Source: Oxalobacteraceae bacterium (GTDB lineage Bacteria; Pseudomonadota; Gammaproteobacteria; Burkholderiales; Burkholderiaceae_D). From it: a stretch of DNA of 8,608 nt. Where the stretch lies: the NCBI GenBank assembly GCA_003132085.1, contig PKWO01000343.1, positions 1 to 8,608 of the forward strand, written 5' to 3'. The translations under genes were made by a program, and so were the position numbers. Positions 1-5,342 of the stretch are shown here, piece after piece. Every line of letters begins with the position of its first letter. Position 1 is the stretch's first letter. Below the pieces are notes generated by a model that worked only from the letters and a program-made list of their open reading frames with translations, was not told the origin of the DNA and searched no databases.

Positions 1-326
1 GATTGCGCGGCAAACACAAACCAGAATTTACTCCGCACGTCGACACGGGCGATTTCATCGTCGTGGTCAATGCCGGCAAGCTGCGCGTGACAGGCAGCAA
101 GGCAACCGACCGCACATATTACCGGCACTCTGGTTACCCAGGCGGTATCTATGAAACCAATTTCCAGAAAATGCAACAGCGTTTTCCGGGGCGCGCACTG
201 GAAAAAGCGGTCAAGGGCATGTTGCCCAAGGGGCCGCTTGGCTATGCGATGATCAAGAAGCTGAAAGTATACGCGGAGGCAACACATCCGCACACTGCTC
301 AGCAACCCAAAGCACTTGAACTCTAA
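1..326 (+). CDS. rplM: 50S ribosomal protein L13 (5'-truncated by window edge)
   Basis: Carboxy-terminal 107 residues of ribosomal protein L13, an early-assembly protein of the large ribosomal subunit. The reading frame starts at base 3, so bases 1-2 complete a codon lying outside the window, and roughly 35 N-terminal residues are missing compared with the usual length of about 142. Recognisable L13 landmarks are LRGKHKPEFTPHVDTGDF near the start, the central HSGYPGGI segment, and the highly conserved AVKGMLPKGPLG block followed by KLKVYA and HTAQQP near the C-terminus. It ends in TAA at 324-326. The AAGGA ribosome binding site of rpsI overlaps this stop codon, so the two genes are surely one transcript and probably translationally coupled. 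The operon promoter lies outside the window. The identification is secure. Confidence 0.97.
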   Translation, partial: LRGKHKPEFTPHVDTGDFIVVVNAGKLRVTGSKATDRTYYRHSGYPGGIYETNFQKMQQRFPGRALEKAVKGMLPKGPLGYAMIKKLKVYAEATHPHTAQQPKALEL

Positions 327-335
327 GGAATAGAC

Positions 336-728
336 ATGATCGGTAACTACAATTACGGAACCGGCCGTCGCAAGAGTGCAGTGGCTCGCGTCTTTATCAA
401 AACCGGCACTGGCCAAATAGTCGTCAACGGCAAGCCAGCGAACGAATACTTTTCGCGTGAAACCGGTTTGATGGTCATTAGCCAACCGCTCGTGTTGACC
501 AACAATGTCGAGCGTTTCGACATTATGGTGAACGTGAATGGCGGCGGCGAGTCCGGCCAGGCCGGCGCGGTTCGTCACGGCATCACGCGCGCGTTGATCG
601 ACTACGATGCGACGCTGAAGCCTGAATTGGCGAAAGCTGGATTCGTTACACGTGACGCCCGTGAAGTCGAACGTAAGAAAGTCGGCCTCCGTAAAGCGCG
701 TCGCGCCAAACAGTTCTCCAAGCGTTAA
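336..728 (+). CDS. rpsI: 30S ribosomal protein S9
   Basis: Complete 130-residue S9 (uS9), the usual bacterial length. It belongs to the head of the small subunit, and in the family the C-terminal tail reaches the P-site tRNA. The N-terminus reads YNYGTGRRKSAVARVF, the standard S9 opening. The centre carries GGGESGQAGAVRHGITRAL, and the protein ends in the basic tail KKVGLRKARRAKQFSKR, whose terminal SKR is the universally conserved end. The start is ATG at 336, preceded by AAGGA at 325-329 with 6 bases between. It follows rplM by 9 bases as in the widespread rplM-rpsI operon, and is closed by an intrinsic terminator about 50 bases downstream. Confidence 0.98.
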   Translation: MIGNYNYGTGRRKSAVARVFIKTGTGQIVVNGKPANEYFSRETGLMVISQPLVLTNNVERFDIMVNVNGGGESGQAGAVRHGITRALIDYDATLKPELAKAGFVTRDAREVERKKVGLRKARRAKQFSKR

Positions 729-738
729 TCTGCTGCTT

Positions 739-774
739 CAAAGCATCGGTATCAAAGCTTCGGTAACAAAGCCG
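739..774 (+). repeat. Short imperfect tandem repeat (14-base period) after rpsI
   Basis: Two 14-base units, CAAAGCATCGGTAT (739-752) and CAAAGCTTCGGTAA (753-766), are followed by a third truncated unit, CAAAGCCG (767-774). The array sits between the rpsI stop codon and the terminator stem. No function is evident. It may be a small slippage product in the 3' untranslated region. Confidence 0.6.
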
Positions 775-777
775 CAA

Positions 778-817
778 AAAAAGCCGCCCGGTTCGCTCCA
801 GGCGGCTTTTTGTTTTT
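778..817 (+). terminator. Intrinsic terminator of the rplM-rpsI operon
   Basis: An 11-base perfect inverted repeat has AAAAAGCCGCC at 778-788 pairing with GGCGGCTTTTT at 801-811 across a 12-base loop. The T-rich tract runs to 817, interrupted by one G at 812. The GC-rich core followed by T's is a textbook Rho-independent terminator. The A-tract on the left arm could make it partly active on the minus strand too, but no gene needs it there. Confidence 0.93.
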
Positions 818-828
818 CGGCCACGCGC

Positions 829-878
829 TCAAATTTGAATTGGTCTTGATGAAATGGCCGGAATGATGCACATTCCGG
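829..878. promoter_or_regulatory. Two dyads upstream of the DUF6776-like gene (candidate operator or leader hairpin)
   Basis: TCAAATTTGA at 829-838 is a perfect 10-base palindrome. CCGGAATG at 858-865 and CATTCCGG at 871-878 form a perfect 8-base inverted repeat around a 5-base spacer. Both lie between the rpsI terminator and the next gene, where a promoter would be expected. The second has no T-tract after it, so it is not a terminator. I see no convincing -35/-10 pair here; the best -10-like hexamer is TACATT at 887-892. A regulatory role is inferred from position and symmetry only. Confidence 0.4.
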
Positions 879-909
879 TAGAGTCATACATTGTTAAATT
901 CAAAAAATC

Positions 910-1668
910 ATGTCCAATTCCAACTCTTTCCACAACTCTATGAAATTCAAGCTTTGGTGGCGGCGGATGTCGATTTCATCGCCTAGGATGACAATCAAGA
1001 CGCAATTGCCCTGGCCGCTCAGAGCGCTCGCGTTTTGCGCGGTTGCGGCGGCCGGAGTTGCATTCGCGATGTGGGGATATGACCAAGGGCGGGTGCCTGG
1101 TTTTCCGTTGGTGGCGAATAAAGAGCAGGTCGCACAACTCAAGGAGCAAGTCGAGAAATTGACGGCCGAACGCGACCAGTATTCGACCACGGTAAACTCT
1201 GCGGAAAGTCAGCAGAACATGAACCTCTCCGAGCAGCGTCAATTGGCGGTGCAAGTCAAATCGCTCGAGAATGAAAATATCAAGCTTAAGGAAGATCTGG
1301 CATTCTTTGAAAGCTTGCTGCCGGTCGACGCCAATGCACAAGGGCTATCGATCAGACGCATCAAGGCGGACGTGGTTTCCCCTAGCCAGTTGCACTATCA
1401 ATTGCTTATTATGCAAGGCGGCAAGGGGGTGCACGATTTTATCGGGAATTTGCAACTGGTAGTGACGGTTGTGCAGGCCGGTAAAAGTGCTATGATAGTT
1501 TTTCCAGGACCGACTTCAACCGAGCCCGACAAGTTCAAGCTTGCATTCAAGCATTATCAGCGCGTGGAGGGAATCCTGACTTTGCCGGAAGGTGTTGTGA
1601 TGAAAGCAGTTCAGGCGCGTATTCTTGATAAGGGCCAAATACGGGCGCAACAATCGGCAAATCTGTGA
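910..1668 (+). CDS. DUF6776-like membrane-anchored coiled-coil protein
   Basis: 252 residues from the first ATG. An arginine/lysine-rich N-terminus (about 11-31) is followed by one hydrophobic segment at about 36-55, then a heptad-like charged coiled coil at about 70-135 (KEQVAQLKEQVEKL, VKSLENENIKLKEDLAFFESLL), and a C-terminal domain of likely beta strands at about 145-245. The layout suggests a single-pass inner membrane protein with the coiled coil and C-terminal domain in the periplasm. It resembles the proteobacterial DUF6776 family, from memory; no function is established for it. The start is uncertain. ATG 910 has no Shine-Dalgarno. ATG 940 (MKFKLWWRRMSISSPRM) matches how I recall relatives beginning and would give 242 residues. 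The bactofilin gene follows after 21 bases, so the two are probably co-transcribed and may act together. Confidence 0.82.
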   Translation: MSNSNSFHNSMKFKLWWRRMSISSPRMTIKTQLPWPLRALAFCAVAAAGVAFAMWGYDQGRVPGFPLVANKEQVAQLKEQVEKLTAERDQYSTTVNSAESQQNMNLSEQRQLAVQVKSLENENIKLKEDLAFFESLLPVDANAQGLSIRRIKADVVSPSQLHYQLLIMQGGKGVHDFIGNLQLVVTVVQAGKSAMIVFPGPTSTEPDKFKLAFKHYQRVEGILTLPEGVVMKAVQARILDKGQIRAQQSANL

Positions 1669-1689
1669 ATCTGCATAGGAGGGTTTTTC

Positions 1690-2094
1690 ATGTTTGGGCG
1701 AGCAAATAAAAGTACTATCGACAGCCTGATCGGCATGTCGACCAGTATTGAGGGCAATGTGCATTTCAAGGGCGGTTTGCGGATTGATGGTCAAGTCAAG
1801 GGCAATGTGATTGCCGACCCGGGTCAAATCAGCATGCTGGTCATTTCAGAGGATGCCAAGGTGGAGGGCGAAGTGCGCGTCGCACACTTGGTGGTCAACG
1901 GCGAGATAATCGGGCCGGTGTTTTCGTCCGAACTACTTGAATTGCAGCCGAAAGCCCGCATAACTGGTGATGTGTATTACAAAGCCTTGGAAATGCATGG
2001 TGGAGCGTTGGTTTCCGGCAAGCTGACGCATGATCAGATCGGCGAGCCGCTGTTGAAGCTCGCGGCGCCCAAGTTGGCCGTGTCCGGCACGTGA
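1690..2094 (+). CDS. Bactofilin (polymerising cytoskeletal protein, DUF583/CcmA family)
   Basis: 134 residues, in the usual bactofilin size range. The family forms nucleotide-independent filaments built from a right-handed beta helix and commonly positions cell wall enzymes at the inner face of the membrane. The bactofilin core spans about 17-112, with the repeating short strand and glycine-turn pattern: SIEGNVHFKGGLRIDGQVKGNV, then AKVEGEVRVAHLVVNGEIIGPV, then ARITGDVYYKALEMHGGALVSGKL. Flexible tails flank it, with a short polar N-terminus and a C-terminal AAPKLAVSGT. The start is well supported by AGGAGGG at 1677-1683, 6 bases before ATG 1690. The gene lies 21 bases after the DUF6776-like gene. 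A role in cell shape or localised peptidoglycan synthesis is inferred from the family and from the nearby M23 peptidase. Confidence 0.95.
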   Translation: MFGRANKSTIDSLIGMSTSIEGNVHFKGGLRIDGQVKGNVIADPGQISMLVISEDAKVEGEVRVAHLVVNGEIIGPVFSSELLELQPKARITGDVYYKALEMHGGALVSGKLTHDQIGEPLLKLAAPKLAVSGT

Positions 2095-2109
2095 TTTGTG
2101 CCAAACGAT

Positions 2110-2115
2110 TATAAT
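2110..2115 (+). promoter_or_regulatory. Consensus -10 box upstream of erpA
   Basis: TATAAT at 2110-2115 is a perfect sigma-70 -10 hexamer in the 50-base gap between the bactofilin gene and erpA. No good -35 is found 16-18 bases upstream (the bases there read near GCACGT), so the promoter may be weak or activator-dependent. The predicted start of transcription near 2122 would give a leader of about 23 bases, just long enough to include the erpA ribosome binding site. This suggests erpA can be expressed apart from the bactofilin operon. Confidence 0.5.
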
Positions 2116-2144
2116 ATATTTTTGCTGTTCCGCAGGAGGTTGAA

Positions 2145-2492
2145 ATGAATGCAATTGCCGAAATGCCCGCCCCGATAGTCTTCACCGATAGCGCCGCCAC
2201 CAAAGTTGCGCAGTTGATCGAAGAAGAGGGCAATCCCGACCTGAAACTTCGGGTTTTCGTACAAGGCGGTGGATGTTCGGGCTTCCAGTACGGATTTACG
2301 TTTGATGAAATCGTCAATGAAGACGACACCACGATGACCAAGAACGGTGTGCATTTGCTGATCGACTCGATGAGTTACCAGTATTTGGTGGGCGCTGAAA
2401 TTGATTACAAGGATGACCTGGAAGGCGCGCAGTTCGTCATCAAGAATCCGAATGCAACGACCACTTGCGGTTGCGGCTCGTCGTTCTCTTGA
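2145..2492 (+). CDS. erpA: A-type iron-sulfur cluster carrier/insertion protein ErpA
   Basis: 115 residues, essentially the length of E. coli ErpA. A-type carriers receive Fe-S clusters from the scaffold machinery and deliver them to apoproteins. In E. coli the isoprenoid enzymes IspG and IspH are key clients. All three cluster-ligating cysteines are present: Cys44 in GGGCSGFQYGF, and Cys108 and Cys110 in TTTCGCGSSF. The extended Asp/Glu-rich central region (DEIVNEDD) and the IDSMSYQYLVGAEIDY segment fit ErpA better than IscA. The start is fixed by AGGAGGT at 2134-2140, 4 bases before ATG 2145. The stop codon lies inside a 10-base tandem duplication. The gene is convergent with anmK across a shared terminator. 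Confidence 0.96.
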   Translation: MNAIAEMPAPIVFTDSAATKVAQLIEEEGNPDLKLRVFVQGGGCSGFQYGFTFDEIVNEDDTTMTKNGVHLLIDSMSYQYLVGAEIDYKDDLEGAQFVIKNPNATTTCGCGSSFS

Positions 2493-2503
2493 TTTCTCTT
2501 GAT
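2484..2503 (+). repeat. Perfect 10-base tandem duplication across the erpA stop
   Basis: TTCTCTTGAT occurs twice in immediate succession, at 2484-2493 and 2494-2503. The first copy supplies the last Ser codon and the TGA stop of erpA; the second lies just after the stop. It looks like a small slippage duplication with no effect on the protein. Confidence 0.85.
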
Positions 2504-2520
2504 AAGCGCTGTTAAGCGGT

Positions 2521-2543
2521 CGCCAAGGCCTCCGGGCCTGGCG
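2521..2543. other. Hairpin with TCCG tetraloop between erpA and anmK
   Basis: CGCCA (2521-2525) pairs with TGGCG (2539-2543). After a bulged A at 2526, GGCC (2527-2530) pairs with GGCC (2535-2538), closing a TCCG loop. This gives nine GC-rich base pairs. It lies 15 bases upstream of the intrinsic terminator, so both convergent transcripts could carry it at or near their 3' ends. It has no T-tract of its own. An RNA-stabilising or processing role is possible but not shown. Confidence 0.6.
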
Positions 2544-2558
2544 CGATGCTGGGTATGT

Positions 2559-2586
2559 AAAAAGGGCGCTGGAGCGCCCTTTTTTT
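2559..2586. terminator. Bidirectional intrinsic terminator between erpA and anmK
   Basis: GGGCGC at 2564-2569 pairs with GCGCCC at 2574-2579 around a TGGA tetraloop. Five A's (2559-2563) stand on one side and seven T's (2580-2586) on the other. Read on the plus strand it ends erpA transcripts; read on the minus strand it ends anmK transcripts, with five T's after the stem. The placement between convergent genes fits a shared terminator. Confidence 0.92.
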
Positions 2587-2609
2587 CGTGCGAACCACCG
2601 TTTTGTTTG

Positions 2610-3755
2610 TCATTGGGCTGGGTAGAGCGCCCCCAATATACGTAGGCCGCGCGCGCCGGTTACCGCCGGCAAATTCCCCGGGCGGCGGGAATCGAAGCGC
2701 TGCGCGAGCCATGCAAAGGCCAATGCTTCAACATGATTCGGCGATATGCCGAGTGTCGCAGTCGATGACAGGCTTGCGGTAATGTGATGCCCGGATAACG
2801 CCTGTTGCAATTGCCGCAACAATTCGGCATTGTAGGCGCCGCCGCCGCAGACATAGATTGCCTCCACGCTGTGCGCATGGGCTGCGATAGCATCCGCCAG
2901 CGTATATGCGGTGAGTGCCGTCAGCGTCGCTTGCACGTCTTCAGGGGCGGCATTGCCGAATGCCGACAGGCGGGTTGCCAGCCAATTTTCATCAAACAGG
3001 TCGCGGCCGGTGCTCTTCGGCGGCTTGAGGGTAAAGAATGGCTCGTTGCGCAGCAGGCTTAACAATTCTGGCAGCACATTCCCGCTTGCCGCCCAAGCGC
3101 CTCCGGCATCGTAGGGTTGTCCTCGATGGCGCGCGGTCCAGGCGTCCATGAAAACATTGCCGGGGCCGGTGTCAAAGCCGATTGCGCTGCCGTCGCCCGC
3201 GCGACCATCCAGGATGCTGATATTGGTCATGCCGCCGATATTGGCGACTACCCGGATAGCGTGGGCTTTGGCAAACACGGCCTGATGGAATGCAGGCACC
3301 AGCGGAGCGCCTTGTCCGCCGGCCGCGACATCGCGGCTGCGAAAATCGGCAATCACATCAATTTCGGTCATTTCCGCCAGCAGGGCCGGGTTATTGGTCT
3401 GCTTGGTGTATCCCAGGTGCGGGCAATGGCGAATGGTCTGGCCATGGCAACCGATCGCGCGAATCGCATCGGCTGGCAGTTGCGCCTGCTTCAGCAATTG
3501 TTGCACGCACTCCGCATACAGCGCCGCCAATTGATTGGCAGCCAGCGCCTCTCGGTGGATTTCGTTGCCGCCGGCGGCTTGCAAGGCCATCAGGCCGGCG
3601 CGCAGGCTGGCCGGGAACGCGGTGTAGCTTGAGGCCAGCATGCGCAGCGCCTGACCGGTAGCTTCGGTATCAAAGGCGGCCAGTACGCCATCCACCCCAT
3701 CCAGGCTGGTACCTGACATCAAGCCGATGAATAGAGATTGGGTTTCAATAATCAT
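2610..3755 (-). CDS. anmK: Anhydro-N-acetylmuramic acid kinase
   Basis: 381 residues from ATG 3755, slightly longer than the typical 370. AnmK opens the 1,6-anhydro ring of anhydro-MurNAc and phosphorylates it with ATP to MurNAc-6-phosphate, a cytoplasmic step of peptidoglycan recycling. The ASKHA-fold motifs are intact: the N-terminal phosphate-binding GLMSGTSLDGVDG (about 11-23), GCHGQTIRH, the ADFRSRDVAAGGQGAPLVPAFH loop, NIGGMTNIS, and FDTGPGNVFMD at about 194-204. The Asp of that last motif corresponds, as I recall, to the catalytic base of studied AnmK enzymes. KSTGRDLFD and VCGGGAYN follow. An in-frame TTG at 3773 would add six residues but has no ribosome binding site. ATG 3755 also lacks one, and follows directly on the T-tract of a hairpin. 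It lies downstream of the M23 gene on the same strand. Confidence 0.95.
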   Translation of the reverse strand: MIIETQSLFIGLMSGTSLDGVDGVLAAFDTEATGQALRMLASSYTAFPASLRAGLMALQAAGGNEIHREALAANQLAALYAECVQQLLKQAQLPADAIRAIGCHGQTIRHCPHLGYTKQTNNPALLAEMTEIDVIADFRSRDVAAGGQGAPLVPAFHQAVFAKAHAIRVVANIGGMTNISILDGRAGDGSAIGFDTGPGNVFMDAWTARHRGQPYDAGGAWAASGNVLPELLSLLRNEPFFTLKPPKSTGRDLFDENWLATRLSAFGNAAPEDVQATLTALTAYTLADAIAAHAHSVEAIYVCGGGAYNAELLRQLQQALSGHHITASLSSTATLGISPNHVEALAFAWLAQRFDSRRPGNLPAVTGARGLRILGALYPAQ

Positions 3756-3808
3756 AAAAAAACCGTTCGACAATCGGCAATTTTACAATCGCTGATCGTC
3801 GAACGGTT
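3756..3808 (-). terminator. Hairpin plus T-tract abutting the anmK start (terminator or attenuator)
   Basis: AACCGTTCGAC at 3761-3771 is the exact reverse complement of GTCGAACGGTT at 3798-3808, and the stem can extend inward with a few more pairs (3773-3777 with 3792-3796, including one G-T pair). On the minus strand the stem is followed by seven T's (3762-3756), then at once by the anmK ATG. It is placed to end transcripts of the M23 gene. Any readthrough would have the region just upstream of the anmK start folded into the stem. The long central loop (about 14 bases or more) makes it weaker than an ideal terminator. Confidence 0.7.
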
Positions 3809-3818
3809 CATTTGCCGC

Positions 3819-3839
3819 GCTGTTTTGAGAAAAAACAGC
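3819..3839 (-). other. Hairpin just after the M23 gene stop
   Basis: GCTGTTTT at 3819-3826 pairs with AAAACAGC at 3832-3839 around a five-base loop, nine bases beyond the M23 stop codon on the minus strand. No T-tract follows on that strand, so it is not an intrinsic terminator alone. It may protect the 3' end or act together with the larger hairpin at 3761-3808. Confidence 0.5.
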
Positions 3840-3847
3840 CGGGGAGT

Positions 3848-5194
3848 CTACCTTGTCGCCAGTTGCACCGGTTTGGTATCCGGCATGAGCAATGCAAAAC
3901 GATGACTCATGTCGGCCGCCACAGACTTGAAATGCAGTAATTCGTTGGCCGCCAACGGCTGTGCGTTCGGGATATTGACGGTCATCGGGTCGCGCGGCTC
4001 ATTGCTGATGCGAAATTCGTAGTGCAGGTGCGGCCCGGTGGCCCAACCTGTCATGCCGACATAGCCGATTACCTCACCTTGGCTTACCTTGGTTCCTTTA
4101 TGCATGCCAGAGGCAAAGCGGCTCATGTGCGCATAAGCGGTCGAATAGTTGGACCAATGCTTGATGACGACTACATTGCCATAGCCGTTCTGGGTGCCCT
4201 CGAAATCGATCACGCCGTCGCCCGATGCGTGAACCGGAGTGCCGGTTGCTGCCGCAAAATCGACTCCCTTGTGTTGTTTCCAGAGGCCCAGGATTGGATG
4301 CAGGCGCATCGAGAAACCGGACGAAATCCGTGTAAATTCGATCGGCGATTTCAGAAACGCCTTTTTCAGCGATTTGCCGTCAATTCCGTAATAACTGCCG
4401 CCTTGACTGGAACCTGGCTCCTGGTACCACACCGACTGATATGTCGAGCCGTCATTGGTGAATTCGCCGGCAAGCACGCGGCCGGCGCGAACGAATGCGC
4501 CGTTTTGCCAGAAGGTTTCATAGACGACTTCAAAATGATCGCCACGGCGCAGATCCGACGCAAAATCGATATCGGTAGAGAACATATCGACTATTTGGCT
4601 GGCAACGCTATCGGGTAATTGCGCAGCGTCGGTGGCGGCGAACAGCGAGGAGTTGATCACGCCGGAGTGCATTTCCAGCCGTCTTTCCAGTTGAGCGGCC
4701 GCTGCAACGGCCTTGAAACCATTGCCGTCGCGGGTGATGACCAGATTCTTGACGGGGTTGTCGTGGTTGTCGACTACGACCGTGCTCAGCCATTTCAATT
4801 CACCGTCTTCGTTCGTCTGCGCCTGTACCACTTTGCCGGCCTTCAACTGCAGTGCATCGTATGCGGTACGGTCGGATTTGATGAAAGCGGCAGCAGCGGC
4901 GTCGTCCACGCCAAGACGGGTCAACAAGCTGGCCAGCGAGTCGCCAGGCCGTACTTTTTCTTCGTTGACATAGGTTTGCTCCGATTTATTACCTCCGGCT
5001 AGCTGCTCGGCCACATTGGGCAATTGCAGTTCCTGGGTGACCAATTTAACCGGCAGGTCTGCTGCGTCGGGGGCCAGCGGAGCGACACCGGCGGCGCCGA
5101 ACGCACACAAGGTCAGAAACAATGCAGATGCCGAAATGATGCGCGCTTTGCGCGATGAGCTAAAAAACTTTTGACGGATAATGCTTATGCTCAT
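3848..5194 (-). CDS. M23 family peptidoglycan endopeptidase (MepM/YebA-like)
   Basis: 448 residues from ATG 5194, close to the 440 of E. coli MepM. This zinc metallopeptidase family hydrolyses peptide cross-links in peptidoglycan. A basic N-terminus is followed by a hydrophobic anchor at about 18-40. A LysM-like (OapA-type) segment at about 78-120 opens with KVRPGDSLASLLTRLGV. A middle domain at about 170-290 contains DFASDLRRGDHFEVVYE, and the LytM domain lies at about 290-410. The full active site is visible: His308 and Asp312 (HKGVD), His356 (YAHMSRF), and His389 and His391 (GPHLHYEF). It is therefore predicted active, not a degenerate LytM activator, and periplasmic. The start was chosen because it places a normal short basic stretch before the anchor, with AGAGA seven bases upstream. 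In-frame ATGs at 5257, 5269 and 5284 could add up to 30 residues. The gene is divergent from tyrS. Confidence 0.93.
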   Translation of the reverse strand: MSISIIRQKFFSSSRKARIISASALFLTLCAFGAAGVAPLAPDAADLPVKLVTQELQLPNVAEQLAGGNKSEQTYVNEEKVRPGDSLASLLTRLGVDDAAAAAFIKSDRTAYDALQLKAGKVVQAQTNEDGELKWLSTVVVDNHDNPVKNLVITRDGNGFKAVAAAAQLERRLEMHSGVINSSLFAATDAAQLPDSVASQIVDMFSTDIDFASDLRRGDHFEVVYETFWQNGAFVRAGRVLAGEFTNDGSTYQSVWYQEPGSSQGGSYYGIDGKSLKKAFLKSPIEFTRISSGFSMRLHPILGLWKQHKGVDFAAATGTPVHASGDGVIDFEGTQNGYGNVVVIKHWSNYSTAYAHMSRFASGMHKGTKVSQGEVIGYVGMTGWATGPHLHYEFRISNEPRDPMTVNIPNAQPLAANELLHFKSVAADMSHRFALLMPDTKPVQLATR

Positions 5195-5195
5195 G

Positions 5196-5221
5196 AATTT
5201 ATCTCTATGTAATTTATCTCT
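5196..5221 (-). repeat. Direct repeat in the M23 leader carrying the AGAGA ribosome-binding element
   Basis: On the minus strand AGAGATAAATT occurs twice, separated by ACAT (plus-strand positions 5211-5221 and 5196-5206), a period of 15 bases. The copy nearest the gene puts AGAGA about seven bases before ATG 5194. The second copy lies 15 bases further upstream with no start codon at a useful distance. The AGAGA is only a weak match to a Shine-Dalgarno sequence. Confidence 0.75.
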
Positions 5222-5276
5222 GCGAAGCAGGCAATAAGTTAAAATTCGCGGTTTCATCCAAGTGTTCATGCGAATT

Positions 5277-5291
5277 ACTCTCATTGAGAGT
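5277..5291. promoter_or_regulatory. 15-base palindrome in the M23 leader (candidate operator)
   Basis: ACTCTCA-T-TGAGAGT is a perfect 7-1-7 dyad. It lies about 18-32 bases downstream of the predicted M23 transcription start and about 45 bases upstream of the tyrS -35 box. The single-base centre makes it more like a protein-binding site than an RNA hairpin. No known operator is recognised. Confidence 0.4.
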
Positions 5292-5315
5292 GTTGCAAAG
5301 ATGAAACAATCACGC

Positions 5316-5342
5316 ATTATACCAAACACTTGCTATTGACAA
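5316..5342 (-). promoter_or_regulatory. Predicted promoter of the M23 gene (extended -10)
   Basis: On the minus strand TATAAT (5321-5316) is a perfect -10, preceded by TGG (5324-5322), which makes it an extended -10. TTGTCA (5342-5337) is a -35-like hexamer at a short 15-base spacing, tolerable with an extended -10. The predicted start near 5309 gives a leader of about 115 bases before ATG 5194. The -35 covers almost the same bases as the tyrS -35 on the other strand. Confidence 0.65.

Noticed and set aside
652..849. Open frame running from the end of rpsI through the terminator
   Set aside because: It overlaps rpsI in another frame and reads straight through a strong terminator stem; no family resemblance.
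3117..3632. Open frame on the plus strand (171 codons) opposite anmK
   Set aside because: Antisense to all the conserved AnmK motifs, with low-complexity composition and no ribosome binding site.
3756..3773. TTG start for anmK adding six residues
   Set aside because: No ribosome binding site, lies inside the hairpin, and the conserved N-terminal motif is well placed from ATG 3755.
4022..4618. Open frame on the plus strand (198 codons) opposite the M23 gene
   Set aside because: Antisense to the catalytic LytM domain, whose five zinc and catalytic residues confirm the minus strand as coding.
5195..5329. Extension of the M23 protein to 493 residues
   Set aside because: It would start upstream of the predicted promoter -10 box and transcription start, and the added N-terminus looks like translated leader.
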